Both the position numbers and the translations under genes were made by a program. From DASXRA01 sp963737425 (lineage in GTDB: Bacteria; Actinomycetota; Actinomycetes; Mycobacteriales; Jatrophihabitantaceae), in contig CAVTSX010000009.1 in the NCBI GenBank assembly GCA_963737425.1, forward strand, positions 1,426,001 through 1,490,000: a stretch of 64,000 bases of DNA. Reading direction: 5' to 3'. The notes under the pieces were generated by a model that was given only the letters and a program-made list of their open reading frames with translations, did no database searches and was not told where the DNA came from. Position 1 is the first letter of the stretch. Each line of letters opens with the position of its first letter. Below are positions 34,773-43,638 of the stretch, in pieces.

Positions 34773-37058
34773 TCAGTGTCGAGGCACCGCCGGCCCCGCC
34801 TGGCTCCACTGCCCGGCCTCGCTCCACTGCCTGGCCTGGCTCCACTGCTCGGCTTGGCTCCACTGGGCGGGCACGGCGTCGACCGGTGCCGGCGGGTGAT
34901 CACGCGAGGGCCACCACGCGCGGCGCCCCAGCATCGCGGTCAACACCGGGATCAGCAGGAAGGCGTTGATGAACGTGGAGATCAGGACACCGGCGGCCAC
35001 CGCGAAGCCGATCTGCGCCAGCAGCGGGGAGATCGTGAGCAACGCGAAGCTGACGGCCAGCACGAGCCCGGCCGCTCCGACGGCAGGCCCGGCCTGACGA
35101 ACCGCTGTCTCGGCCGCAGCCCGTGGCTTGGTGCCGCTGCGCATCTCCTCGCGCAACCGGCTGATTATCAAGATGTTGTAGTCCGTGCCGATGCTGGCGA
35201 CGAACAGGTAGACGATCAACGGCAGCTGGAAGTCCAGACCAGAATGCCCTGCCAGGCCCTGGAACACCGCGACACTCGCCCCTAGCGTCGCAGCGAAACC
35301 GAGCACGACCGACGCCATCAGGTAGATCGGTGCAACGACCGCCCGGAGCATCAGCACGAGGATCAGCAAGATCGCCAGGCCGGCCAGCGGAAGTATCAGT
35401 TTCAGGTCGTGCTGCATGACGTGGCTGACGTCGTCATAGGCGACGCTGTCCCCGCCGACCAATGCGCTCGCTCCTGGTGGCGCTTGGGTATGTGCGACGG
35501 TCTCCACGGCCTGCACGGTATGGAACGCGGCAGCGCCGAACGGTTCCGTCGACAGCAGCAGGTCGATCTCGGTCACGCGGCCGTTGTCCGTCGCCGGGCC
35601 GGGAACGACCCGGCCGACGCCCGGAACCTGGCCGAGCTTCGCGGCGAACCGGTCGAGATCGGCCTCGGCGGGCGCCGCATCCGCAGACACGACGACCTTG
35701 GTCGGATACAGCGCACCGGACGGGTAACCGCTCTGCAGATCGTGATAGCCCAGCGCCGACTCACTCCCACTGCGGTAGAGCTGCTGGTCGTAGGAGGCCC
35801 GGTAGGCGAGCACGCCGAGCGACATCGCGGCGAGCACGATCACTGCGAAGACCGCGACGGCACCAGGCCGGGCGGCGACGCGATTACTGAACCACGCCGC
35901 GACCGGGGCGCTCTGCGGACGCGTCCACTTCGGTTTGCGGGCGCGCTTGTCACCACGGAACGCGAGGACCGCCGGCAGCAGCGTCAGCGACGTGAGCAGC
36001 ATCAGCAGTACGGCAACGGCCAGCGACGGGCCGAGAATGCGGAATGCGCGCAAGCCGCTGATCAGCATTGCCGAGAAGCTGATCGCCACGGCGAGAGCGC
36101 TCGCCACGACGGCCGATCCGACGCGGCTGATGGCGCTGGCCATGGCGGCGCGGTGATCGTCACCGGCGCGCAGCCGCTCCCGGTACCGGAAGAGCAGGAA
36201 GACCGCGTAGTCAGTGCCCACGCCGTAGAGGACGACCGGCATGATGCCGGAGATGGTCTGATCGATGTGGAAGCCGAAGATGTGCGCGCCGATATTGAGC
36301 AGGCCGCTCACGCCGTACCCGACCGCGGTTATCGCAAGCACGATGGTGATCGCCAGTCCCGGACTGCGGAACAGGACCAGCAGCAGAAGGAAGATCGCGG
36401 CGATCATGCCGTAGGTGGCCAGAGAGGACACGAACGCGTTGTCCCGTTCGGCAGCGGCCTCACCGGTCATCCGCACCCCCAGTCCCGCGCTGGCGAGTGC
36501 CTCCCGCACGTCCTTGCGTACGTGATCGACGGCCAGGTTGGTCGCCGGGGACCCTACTTCGCCCTTGAAGCTAACTCCGGCGAGCCCGACGAGCCGGTTC
36601 GGCGACACCTGCACGGTCGGGCTGACATGCACAACCGCGGGCTTGGCTGCCTTGTGCACACTGTCGCGACGCTGCGCCTCGCGCGCGGTCAGGCCGGCCA
36701 CCGCGTGATCGGCGGCAGCAACGTCGGCCTCGGTCAACGGCCGCCCGTCCAGCCGGCTGATGATCAGTGTGGACGTCGCGTCGGTACTGGGCGCGCCGAA
36801 CGCCTTGTCCATGACTCGCTGCGCCTGCGCCGATTCCTTGTCGGACGGCAGTTGCGTCGCCTCGGACCGCGACGGGTCTGGCTTGCCCAGCGCTGAACTG
36901 ATGCCGATCAGCGCGACGACCGCGATCATCCAGACGACGAACACCTTGCCCGGATGGCTGACGACGAGCCGGCCGAGCCGGGCGAACGCGCCGCGCCCCG
37001 GTATGGGATCGGGCGACGGCGATCGGCTCTCGGGCCGGCCGCGTAACAATGTGGACAT
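34773..37058 (-). CDS. MMPL/RND-superfamily transporter
   Basis: A 761-residue MmpL-type exporter with twelve predicted membrane helices in two halves, each preceded by a large extracytoplasmic loop. The first half has GIMPVVLYGVGTDYAVFLLF and RVGSAVVASALAVAISFSAM; the second has LPLIVYLFVASIGTDYNILI and GPAVGAAGLVLAVSFALLT. The paired GTDYAVF and GTDYN motifs form the proton relay of this family. The C-terminus ends in four hexapeptide repeats (QWSQAx). MmpL proteins export lipids or drugs; substrate unknown. A small gene lies 48 bp upstream on the same strand. Confidence 0.9.
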   Translation of the reverse strand: MSTLLRGRPESRSPSPDPIPGRGAFARLGRLVVSHPGKVFVVWMIAVVALIGISSALGKPDPSRSEATQLPSDKESAQAQRVMDKAFGAPSTDATSTLIISRLDGRPLTEADVAAADHAVAGLTAREAQRRDSVHKAAKPAVVHVSPTVQVSPNRLVGLAGVSFKGEVGSPATNLAVDHVRKDVREALASAGLGVRMTGEAAAERDNAFVSSLATYGMIAAIFLLLLVLFRSPGLAITIVLAITAVGYGVSGLLNIGAHIFGFHIDQTISGIMPVVLYGVGTDYAVFLLFRYRERLRAGDDHRAAMASAISRVGSAVVASALAVAISFSAMLISGLRAFRILGPSLAVAVLLMLLTSLTLLPAVLAFRGDKRARKPKWTRPQSAPVAAWFSNRVAARPGAVAVFAVIVLAAMSLGVLAYRASYDQQLYRSGSESALGYHDLQSGYPSGALYPTKVVVSADAAPAEADLDRFAAKLGQVPGVGRVVPGPATDNGRVTEIDLLLSTEPFGAAAFHTVQAVETVAHTQAPPGASALVGGDSVAYDDVSHVMQHDLKLILPLAGLAILLILVLMLRAVVAPIYLMASVVLGFAATLGASVAVFQGLAGHSGLDFQLPLIVYLFVASIGTDYNILIISRLREEMRSGTKPRAAAETAVRQAGPAVGAAGLVLAVSFALLTISPLLAQIGFAVAAGVLISTFINAFLLIPVLTAMLGRRAWWPSRDHPPAPVDAVPAQWSQAEQWSQARQWSEAGQWSQAGPAVPRH
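34799..34870. repeat. four 18-bp tandem repeats at the MMPL 3-prime end
   Basis: Units of CCTGGCTCCACTGCCCGG with few changes, four in a row. On the minus strand they encode QWSQAE, QWSQAR, QWSEAG and QWSQAG. Confidence 0.9.
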
Positions 37059-37106
37059 GACGGAACCTCCGGTTGACGGGTTGCTTCCTGACAGATCGGG
37101 CTGGGA

Positions 37107-37361
37107 TCAGGCGGCGCGCAAGATCACCGCGCAGGGCAGACCGCGGGCGGTCGCGTACGCAAAGGGGTGGCTGAAGGCGTCACGCGCACTGCGCGGATCG
37201 GCATCGAACTGCAGCGTCCGGCCTCGCGCCGGGTTCCGCATCGAGACGATCACGCAGTTGTCCGATCGATTCCACAGCAGCGTGATCTCGACGCCACCGG
37301 TCATTCGCCGGTCCAGTTCGCGCAACGTCGCCGCTGCCGGCGACGTCGTCGTGGTTGTCAT
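37107..37361 (-). CDS. small conserved actinobacterial protein of unknown function
   Basis: An 84-residue soluble protein. After a Thr-rich start it reads ELDRRMTGGVEITLLWNRSD...VIVSMRNPARGRTLQFDADPRSARDAFSHPFAYAT. This resembles short hypothetical proteins that are widespread in actinobacteria, sharing the pattern D-R--GGVEVTLLW and DAF-HP-AYA. No function is known. It precedes the MMPL gene by 48 bp. Confidence 0.75.
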   Translation of the reverse strand: MTTTTTSPAAATLRELDRRMTGGVEITLLWNRSDNCVIVSMRNPARGRTLQFDADPRSARDAFSHPFAYATARGLPCAVILRAA

Positions 37362-37588
37362 CGGATTCCCCTCTCAGCGGGCAGCCTCTGCGGTGCCGTG
37401 AGGGCAGCCTGGTTCGCCAAGCGCCCGGAAACATTGGAGGCAGCGCGGCATTCGCCCGTGGCCGACCCGAGTAGATGTAGTGCTATCCCCACGGTTGCGG
37501 ACGGTTGTCCCGCAGCGGCGGGAAACGGCCCGCGGATGTGGGGTTGGCCTTATTGCCGGGGCAGAACAGGTCGGCGAGGCTGCTACCG

Positions 37589-37942
37589 ATGAGTATTCAA
37601 ATATTGGTCGTCGACGACAGCGCAAGCTTTCGCCGGACCGCGGGCGAGCTCCTGCACGCGCGCGGATTCCGGCTGCTCGCCGCGGTCAGTGACGGTCGAG
37701 CGGCGCTCGCTGCAGCGGCCGAAGAACGTCCCGACGGCGTGTTGCTCGACGTCAACCTGCCCGGACCCGACGGCCTGGCCGTCGCGGCGTCGCTGACGAG
37801 CCGCTACCCCGGGCTCCCGATCGTCCTGACCTCGTCGGACATCGATGACCTGCCGCCCCAACTGCTGGCCGCGAGCGGAGCCGTCGCGTTCGTGCCGAAG
37901 ACCGAACTGGTGTCGGCCGACCTGGGGCGGCTGTTCGCCTGA
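37589..37942 (+). CDS. single-domain response regulator (receiver only)
   Basis: A 117-residue receiver domain with no output domain. The acidic pair is in ILVVDDSASFRR, the phospho-acceptor aspartate is in GVLLDVNLPGPDG (about residue 50) and the lysine is in FVPKTEL. The ATG at 37589 is preferred over the in-frame 37505 start, whose extra 28 residues do not fit the fold. It is convergent with the NarL-type regulator at 37958 (15 bp gap) and could act as a phosphate sink or partner for the kinases in this island. Confidence 0.88.
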   Translation: MSIQILVVDDSASFRRTAGELLHARGFRLLAAVSDGRAALAAAAEERPDGVLLDVNLPGPDGLAVAASLTSRYPGLPIVLTSSDIDDLPPQLLAASGAVAFVPKTELVSADLGRLFA

Positions 37943-37957
37943 TGGGAGTTACCGGGG

Positions 37958-38620
37958 TCAGCCTTCGAGGAACTTCAGCACTGCCATGACCCGCCGATGC
38001 TGCCCCGGCCCCGGCCGTAGCTCGAGTTTGTCGAAGATGCTGGTGACGTGCCGCTCGACGGCGGCGACAGTCACGACGAGTTTCTCAGCCACCCCCGTGT
38101 TGGAGCGGCCTTCGGCGATCAACGACAGGACCTCTCGCTCCTTGGGCGTCAGCACGTCGAGCGGGCCTTGCTTGCGCTTGCGATCGACGAGACGCGCCAC
38201 GACGTCCGGATCGAGGGCCGAGCCACCTGCGGCCACGCGGCGCACGGCATCGGTGAACATGGCGACGTCGCCGACCTTCTCCTTGAGCAGGTAGCCGACG
38301 CCCTCCGCGCCATTGACGACCAGGTCGAACGCGTAGCGATCCTCGAGGAATTGGGACAGCACCAGCACGCCGACCGACGGGTCAGCCGCCCGGATGGCCA
38401 ACGCGGCGCGCAGACCGTCATCGGTCCGGTCCGGCGGCATCTGAATGTCCGTCACGACGACGTCGGGGTGATAGGCACGCACCTTCGCCTGCAACGATGT
38501 CGCGTCGCCCGCGGCGGAAACCACGTCGATACCTGCCGCGGTGAGCACATGCACGATCCCCTCCCGAAGGATCGGCTCGTCCTCGCCCACGATCACCCGG
38601 ATCGGAACGGACGCGGTCAC
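37958..38620 (-). CDS. NarL/FixJ-type response regulator
   Basis: A 220-residue regulator. The receiver has the acidic pair E13/D14, D58 in VVVTDIQMPPD and the lysine in YLLKEKVGDV. The helix-turn-helix at about 150-210 includes LTPKEREVLSLIAEGRSNTGVAEKL and AAVERHVTSIFDKLEL. It is divergent from the GAF-kinase gene at 38679 across 58 bp, so the two are probably a cognate pair with a shared promoter region. Confidence 0.92.
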   Translation of the reverse strand: MTASVPIRVIVGEDEPILREGIVHVLTAAGIDVVSAAGDATSLQAKVRAYHPDVVVTDIQMPPDRTDDGLRAALAIRAADPSVGVLVLSQFLEDRYAFDLVVNGAEGVGYLLKEKVGDVAMFTDAVRRVAAGGSALDPDVVARLVDRKRKQGPLDVLTPKEREVLSLIAEGRSNTGVAEKLVVTVAAVERHVTSIFDKLELRPGPGQHRRVMAVLKFLEG

Positions 38621-38678
38621 GCTGGAAAGTTATGCCACCCGGCGCAGGCTGGCCAGTCTTCCGTCGGCGGCGCTGGTG

Positions 38679-39860
38679 ATGGACCATCGACGCGTGGCGG
38701 CGGGAGCGTACGTCGACAACCAGCAGGCCCTGTTGGCCGAACAGGCCGCACTTCGTCGGGTCGCGACGCTCGTCGCGCGGGGTGCCGCGCCAGAGGTCGT
38801 GTTCGACGCCGTGTGCCAGGAGATGGGCCGGCTCATTGGCGCGAGTATCACAAATCTGGCGCACTTCGCACCGGACGGCACGAACGTGACCATGGCCGGC
38901 TGGAGCACTCGCGGCAACCACCTTCCCACCGGCACCGTGCTGCCCCTCGCCGGGACGAACATCAATGTCATCGTTCGCGACACTCGCGCACCCGCGCGGG
39001 TGGACACATACGACGAAGCGCCGGGCCCGCTCGCCGCCGCGTTGCGGGCGCTCGGCATCCGCTCCGAGGTGGGCGCGCCGGTGCTCGTCGACGACGCCGT
39101 ATGGGGCGGTCTGATCGCCGCGTCCGACAGTCGCGATCCCCTGCCGGCCGGCACCGAGTTGCGGGTGGCCAGCTTCGCCGAACTGATCGCAACAGCCGTG
39201 GCAAACGCGACGGCCCGCGCGGAACTCGTGGCCTCGCGTGCGCGCATCGTCACCGCCGCCGACGACGCCCGCCGCCGCCTGGCCCGTGACCTTCACGACG
39301 GCGCGCAGCAGCGACTGGTCAGCGCGGTGATAAGCCTGCAACTGGCCGAGCAGAGCTTCGACAAGGACCCGGCAAATACGAGGCGCCTGGTCCACGACGC
39401 GCTTGGACACGTGAGCGACGGGCTCGCCGAGCTGCGCAGCCTCGCCGCCGGCGTCCACCCGAGCATCCTGACCAACCGCGGACTGCAGGCCGCGGTCGAG
39501 GCCCTGGCACAGCGCAACATAACGCCCGTCTCGGTTGATCTCCCGGACGGGCGGTACCCGGCGCATGTCGAAGTCACGGCGTACTTCGTCGTCGCCGAAG
39601 CCCTGACCAACGCCACCAAGCACGCGCACGCCACCCAGATCACGGTGTCCGCGCACGCTGATGACGCGGCTCTCGTCATCGACATCCGCGATGACGGAAT
39701 CGGCGGCGCGGATCCGCACGGCGGTGGACTGCGCGGGCTGCGCGACCGGGTCGAGGCGCTCGCGGGCAGTCTCGTGCTCGCGAGCACGCCGGCCCTGGGC
39801 ACCCACGTTCACGCCAGGCTCCCGCTGGCCGTGCAGGACGGTGCGCGATCAGATGCTTGA
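38679..39860 (+). CDS. GAF-domain HisKA_3 sensor kinase
   Basis: A 393-residue cytosolic kinase. The GAF domain spans about residues 20-180 (LRRVATLVARGAAPEVVFDAV; IRSEVGAPVLVDDAVWGGLI), the HisKA_3 helix has H206 in RRLARDLHDGAQQRLVSAV, and HATPase_c follows (VVAEALTNATKHA, IRDDGIGGADP, GLRGLRDRVEALAG). There are no membrane helices, so the GAF domain would sense a small ligand, gas or redox signal. ATG 38679 or the GTG just before it is the start. The stop overlaps the next gene by 8 bases. Confidence 0.92.
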   Translation: MDHRRVAAGAYVDNQQALLAEQAALRRVATLVARGAAPEVVFDAVCQEMGRLIGASITNLAHFAPDGTNVTMAGWSTRGNHLPTGTVLPLAGTNINVIVRDTRAPARVDTYDEAPGPLAAALRALGIRSEVGAPVLVDDAVWGGLIAASDSRDPLPAGTELRVASFAELIATAVANATARAELVASRARIVTAADDARRRLARDLHDGAQQRLVSAVISLQLAEQSFDKDPANTRRLVHDALGHVSDGLAELRSLAAGVHPSILTNRGLQAAVEALAQRNITPVSVDLPDGRYPAHVEVTAYFVVAEALTNATKHAHATQITVSAHADDAALVIDIRDDGIGGADPHGGGLRGLRDRVEALAGSLVLASTPALGTHVHARLPLAVQDGARSDA

Positions 39861-42615
39861 CGTTGCCGCGCCGCTGAGCCGGTTCGTCGGCCGCAGCGCC
39901 GAGTTGGACGAGTTGCAGGCGATCCTTCGTGAGCACCGACTGGTGACGCTGCTCGGCATCGGCGGCATCGGCAAGACGCGACTGGCTCTCGAGGTTGCGG
40001 CGGCGTGGCGGGAGATCGTCGAGGAGGTGCTCGTCGTCGACTTCGCGGCGCTGCGCACCGGAGACCTCGTCGACGGGGCGCTGCTCGAAGCCGCGGGCAT
40101 CGGCCTACAGTCCGGACGTGCCGCGTTGGATGCGACCATCGATCACTTGACGCGCCGGTCCGCGCTGGTCGTGCTCGACACCTGTGAGCACGTGCTGGCG
40201 TCCGCCGCCCAGGTGGCCGAGCGGCTGTTGCGCAACTGCCCTGAGGTGCGCGTGCTGACGACCAGTCGCACGTTGCTCGATCTGCCCGGAGAGGTCGCCT
40301 GGCCGGTGCCGCCGCTCCGGACGGTCCAGACGGCTCGGACGACTCGGACGGCTCGGACGGGTACTGACGGCGCGTCCACATCCCCCGACGCGGTGTCATT
40401 GTTCGTCGAATGCGCAACCCGGGCGCGACCCAGTTTCCGCCTCGACGACCGCACGTCAGACGACGTGGCGCGAATCGTGCACGGTGTCGACGGAATCCCG
40501 CTCGCAATCGAGCTTGCCGCCGCGCGACTGCGGGTGCTGACGGCCCGCGAGATCGCGTCCGGGCTCTCCGACCACCTGCGACTGCTCGGCGGTGGACCGA
40601 CGAGCGCCGCCCGTCACCACACCATGCGCGCATCGCTGGACTGGAGTTACGCCCTGCTGGACCAGCACCTGGCGCGGCTCCTCGGGCGGCTTTCGATCTT
40701 CGCCGGAGGGTGGACGCTGGCTGCGGCCGAGGCCGTCTGCGCGGACGACGACCTGCCTGCGACCGCGATGCTCGATGCCATCGCCGGGCTCGTCGACCGG
40801 TCGCTGGTGCTCGCTGACAGCGACAGTGAGACGACGCGATACCGGATGCTCGACTTCGTGCGGCAGTACGCCCAGGAACGGTTGACTGCCGATCCCGCCG
40901 CCGGGCAGGTCGCGTTGCGGCACCAGATGTTCTTTCGCGATCTCGCCGAGCGAGCTGACCGCGAGCTGTGGGCGGTCCGGCCCGACGGCCGTGCCCTCCT
41001 GGACGCCGAGGCCCCCAACCTGCGCCAGGCGGTCGCCCACGCGAGCGCGGCGGGCGGCCCGGACGCGCTACGCCTGGTCGGCGCGCTGGCCCTGTACTGG
41101 CGCGAGCGCGGCCGCCTCGACGAGGGCATCCGTACGATCGAGCAGGCCCTGGCCGCGTCGCCGCAGGCGGCGTCCGCACCGCGCGCCCTGGCTCTGGCTG
41201 TGCTGAGCACGCTGACCTTCTGGCGCGGCGACTTCGCCCGCACCACCTCGGCGGCGAGCGAAGCCATCTCGATGGCCGAAGCCGTCGGCGATGCGCGCGC
41301 ACACTCGCACGCGCTGGGGCGGCTGGGCTGCATGGTCATGCTGTCCGACCCGGGCACCGGCGATCACATGCTGCAACGGGCCGTCGAACTCGCCCAGCAG
41401 GCAAACGACGACATTGCGCTCTGCGACGCGCTGACCTGCCTCGCACTCAGCTACCACTTCCAGGATGACCGCGTGTCGATGACGCAACTGGCCGAACAGG
41501 CGATGGCCGTTGCCGAGGCACGCGGATACGACAACAACGTGCGCTGGTGCCTGTGGTGCTCGGCGCACGGTGCGCTGGCTGCAGGCGAGATCAACCAGGC
41601 GCGTGCGATCGGCGAACGCGCCCACGGCCTGCTCACCGGCCAGGATCCGTTCGGTCACATGTGTGCCGTCGAGGTGCTGTCGCTCGTCGATGCCGCTACC
41701 GGTCATCCTGCAGCCGCGCGACAGCGGGCCGAAGCCGAACTCGAACGGTCGATGCAGGAGACCGTCCGGCTGGGTTCCGGCGCGCTCATCCATGCGCTCG
41801 CTGTGGCTGCGCTGGCCGCCGACGACCTGGACACCGCGAAGAGCTGGGCCAACCGGCTCTACGCCCAGGAGGAACAGGGCGCGGGGTATCTCGCCTGGCA
41901 CGCGCAGGAGGTGCTGATGCGCGTCGCGGTGGCCGAGGGTGACCCGGCGGCGATTCGCGCGCACAGCGAGGCACTCAGCGATATCGCGCAACGACTCGGC
42001 AACCGCCGCGCGCTGGCGATTGCGCGGACGGGCCTCGCCAGAGCCGTGATTCTCGAAGGTGACGTGGCGAGAGCTGAGTCCCTTGCACAGGACGCACTCG
42101 CGGTGCTGAGCGAGCATCACTGGCGCGTCGATGCCCTCGCCGCGATCGAGGTCATCGCCGCCGCGGCGGCCTCGACGAATCGGGCGGAGCTCGCCGCCCG
42201 GCTGTTCGCCGCGGCCTACCGTGCGCGCCAGGCGTTGGGAGCCGTCCGTGTCCCCAGCGAGACAGGTACCTGGTCCGCGTACGTCGCGGCCGCTCGTGAT
42301 TCGTTGGGCGCCGAACGATACGACTCTGCGGCCCAGCAGGGCGGCAGCCTGCCATTGGAGGAGGCAGCCACCTACGCGCGCCGGGGACGCGGCCCGCACC
42401 GCCGGGGCCACAGCGGCATCGGCGGCTTGAGCCCGCTGGAGGAGCAAGTGGCACGCCTTGCGGCGAGCGGTCTCACCAACGTCCAGATCGCTGCGCAGCT
42501 GTTCATCTCCCGAAGCACCGTCAAGGTGCACTTGTCACACGTCTACGCGAAGTTGGGCGTAGCGAACCGCACGGAGTTGGCCCGTGTCTCGTCCAACTGG
42601 CCAGGAGCCAGCTGA
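39853..42615 (+). CDS. large ATP-binding LuxR-family regulator (predicted ATPase type)
   Basis: A 920-residue regulator. The NTPase domain has Walker A GIGGIGKTRLA (35-45), Walker B-like ALVVLDTCEHV and the sensor TTSRTLLD, followed by GIPLAIELAAARLR. A winged-helix/TPR-like helical middle occupies about residues 320-800. The C-terminal GerE helix-turn-helix reads LSPLEEQVARLAASGLTNVQIAAQLFISRSTVKVH. This matches the actinobacterial ATPase-LuxR group related to MalT and AfsR-like STAND proteins, which oligomerise on binding an inducer. ATG 39853 overlaps the kinase stop. A 9-bp repeat patch at 40318-40360 encodes a Thr/Arg-rich linker. Confidence 0.9.
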   Translation: MLDVAAPLSRFVGRSAELDELQAILREHRLVTLLGIGGIGKTRLALEVAAAWREIVEEVLVVDFAALRTGDLVDGALLEAAGIGLQSGRAALDATIDHLTRRSALVVLDTCEHVLASAAQVAERLLRNCPEVRVLTTSRTLLDLPGEVAWPVPPLRTVQTARTTRTARTGTDGASTSPDAVSLFVECATRARPSFRLDDRTSDDVARIVHGVDGIPLAIELAAARLRVLTAREIASGLSDHLRLLGGGPTSAARHHTMRASLDWSYALLDQHLARLLGRLSIFAGGWTLAAAEAVCADDDLPATAMLDAIAGLVDRSLVLADSDSETTRYRMLDFVRQYAQERLTADPAAGQVALRHQMFFRDLAERADRELWAVRPDGRALLDAEAPNLRQAVAHASAAGGPDALRLVGALALYWRERGRLDEGIRTIEQALAASPQAASAPRALALAVLSTLTFWRGDFARTTSAASEAISMAEAVGDARAHSHALGRLGCMVMLSDPGTGDHMLQRAVELAQQANDDIALCDALTCLALSYHFQDDRVSMTQLAEQAMAVAEARGYDNNVRWCLWCSAHGALAAGEINQARAIGERAHGLLTGQDPFGHMCAVEVLSLVDAATGHPAAARQRAEAELERSMQETVRLGSGALIHALAVAALAADDLDTAKSWANRLYAQEEQGAGYLAWHAQEVLMRVAVAEGDPAAIRAHSEALSDIAQRLGNRRALAIARTGLARAVILEGDVARAESLAQDALAVLSEHHWRVDALAAIEVIAAAAASTNRAELAARLFAAAYRARQALGAVRVPSETGTWSAYVAAARDSLGAERYDSAAQQGGSLPLEEAATYARRGRGPHRRGHSGIGGLSPLEEQVARLAASGLTNVQIAAQLFISRSTVKVHLSHVYAKLGVANRTELARVSSNWPGAS

Positions 42616-42680
42616 CACCCGAGCAACATGACCACTTGGTGAATGTTTCTGCAGCCCACCCACACCTAGCGTGTGCCGCT

Positions 42681-43376
42681 ATGGGCACAGATGTGATCTC
42701 CTCCCCCGCCTCGGGCTCATCCGGTGAGGCGAGGTCCGCGCGATTGCGGCTGGATGAACTGCGCGCATCGCTCGTCGCTGCCGATGCGGCGCGGCACCGG
42801 CTGGCCCGCGACATCCACGACGGCTCACAACAGCGGCTGGTCAGCGCATTGCTCGATCTACAGCTCGCCGAGCAGTGTTTCGACCGCGAACCAGATCGGG
42901 CCCGGCGCCTGCTCGGCGAGGCACGCGACTACGTCGAGTCCGGACTGGAGGACCTGCGAGCGCTGACCGCCGGCCTTCACCCCGTGGCGCTTGCGACATA
43001 CGGCCTGCCGAGCGCCGTGCTGACACTCGCGCACACGTCCGCGCTCAGGGTCGACCTCGACATCAGCCCACGCCGCTGCGCAGAGCGGATCGAGATCGCT
43101 GCGTACTACCTGATCGCCGAGGCGCTGACGAACGTCGGCAAGCATGCCGCCGCTGGCGCGGTACGCGTGACAACGCGTTGGGCAGGTAGCGATTTCGTCG
43201 TCGAGATCCACGACGACGGCGTCGGTGACGCCGACCCGACCCGAGGCAGCGGCCTGGCCGGGCTTCAGGCTCGCGTCGAACTGCTCGGCGGCACCATGCG
43301 GATCCTGAGCCGTCCAGGCAGCGGGACGCAGATCTGCGCGTCATTTCCGGAGGCAGGCCATGACGCTTCGCACTGA
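42681..43376 (+). CDS. short cytosolic HisKA_3 histidine kinase
   Basis: A 231-residue kinase with no sensor domain and no membrane helix. H46 lies in RHRLARDIHDGSQQRLVSAL, and HATPase_c has LIAEALTNVGKHA, IHDDGVGDADP and GLAGLQARVELLGG. Its phosphotransfer region is strikingly like that of the GAF kinase at 38679 (QQRLVSA, LQLAEQ-FD, LRALTAGLHP versus LRSLAAGVHP), so one probably arose by duplication. ATG 42681 is preferred to 42636. The stretch after it (43377-43638) shows no gene. Confidence 0.87.
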   Translation: MGTDVISSPASGSSGEARSARLRLDELRASLVAADAARHRLARDIHDGSQQRLVSALLDLQLAEQCFDREPDRARRLLGEARDYVESGLEDLRALTAGLHPVALATYGLPSAVLTLAHTSALRVDLDISPRRCAERIEIAAYYLIAEALTNVGKHAAAGAVRVTTRWAGSDFVVEIHDDGVGDADPTRGSGLAGLQARVELLGGTMRILSRPGSGTQICASFPEAGHDASH

Positions 43377-43638
43377 ACCTTGCGGACGCCCGCGCGGCTG
43401 CCCGCGAGAAATGGGGCCGTCCTGACCGCGTTCGGCCGCCCGTCTGCCGAGGGTTCGCGCCATGACCCCGGGTAGCCGGCCGGTCGGGACTGTCGCAGAG
43501 CTGTGCGTCCGGAAATACGGTTAGCGCGATAGACCCGGCTTCAGGTGTCCCGCCGATCCGCTTGCGGACCGTTCACGTCACCCGTTGCTGGCGGTGCGGT
43601 CAAGCCCTGACGCCGGGCGATCGCTGTCATCGTCCAAA

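Noticed and set aside
34799..34870. Tandem repeats as a CRISPR or noncoding array
   Set aside because: Units are contiguous with no spacers and lie in frame within the MMPL gene.
39809..41302. 497-codon minus-strand ORF opposite the ATPase-LuxR gene
   Set aside because: Arginine/proline-rich shadow frame with no ribosome-binding site or recognisable motif.
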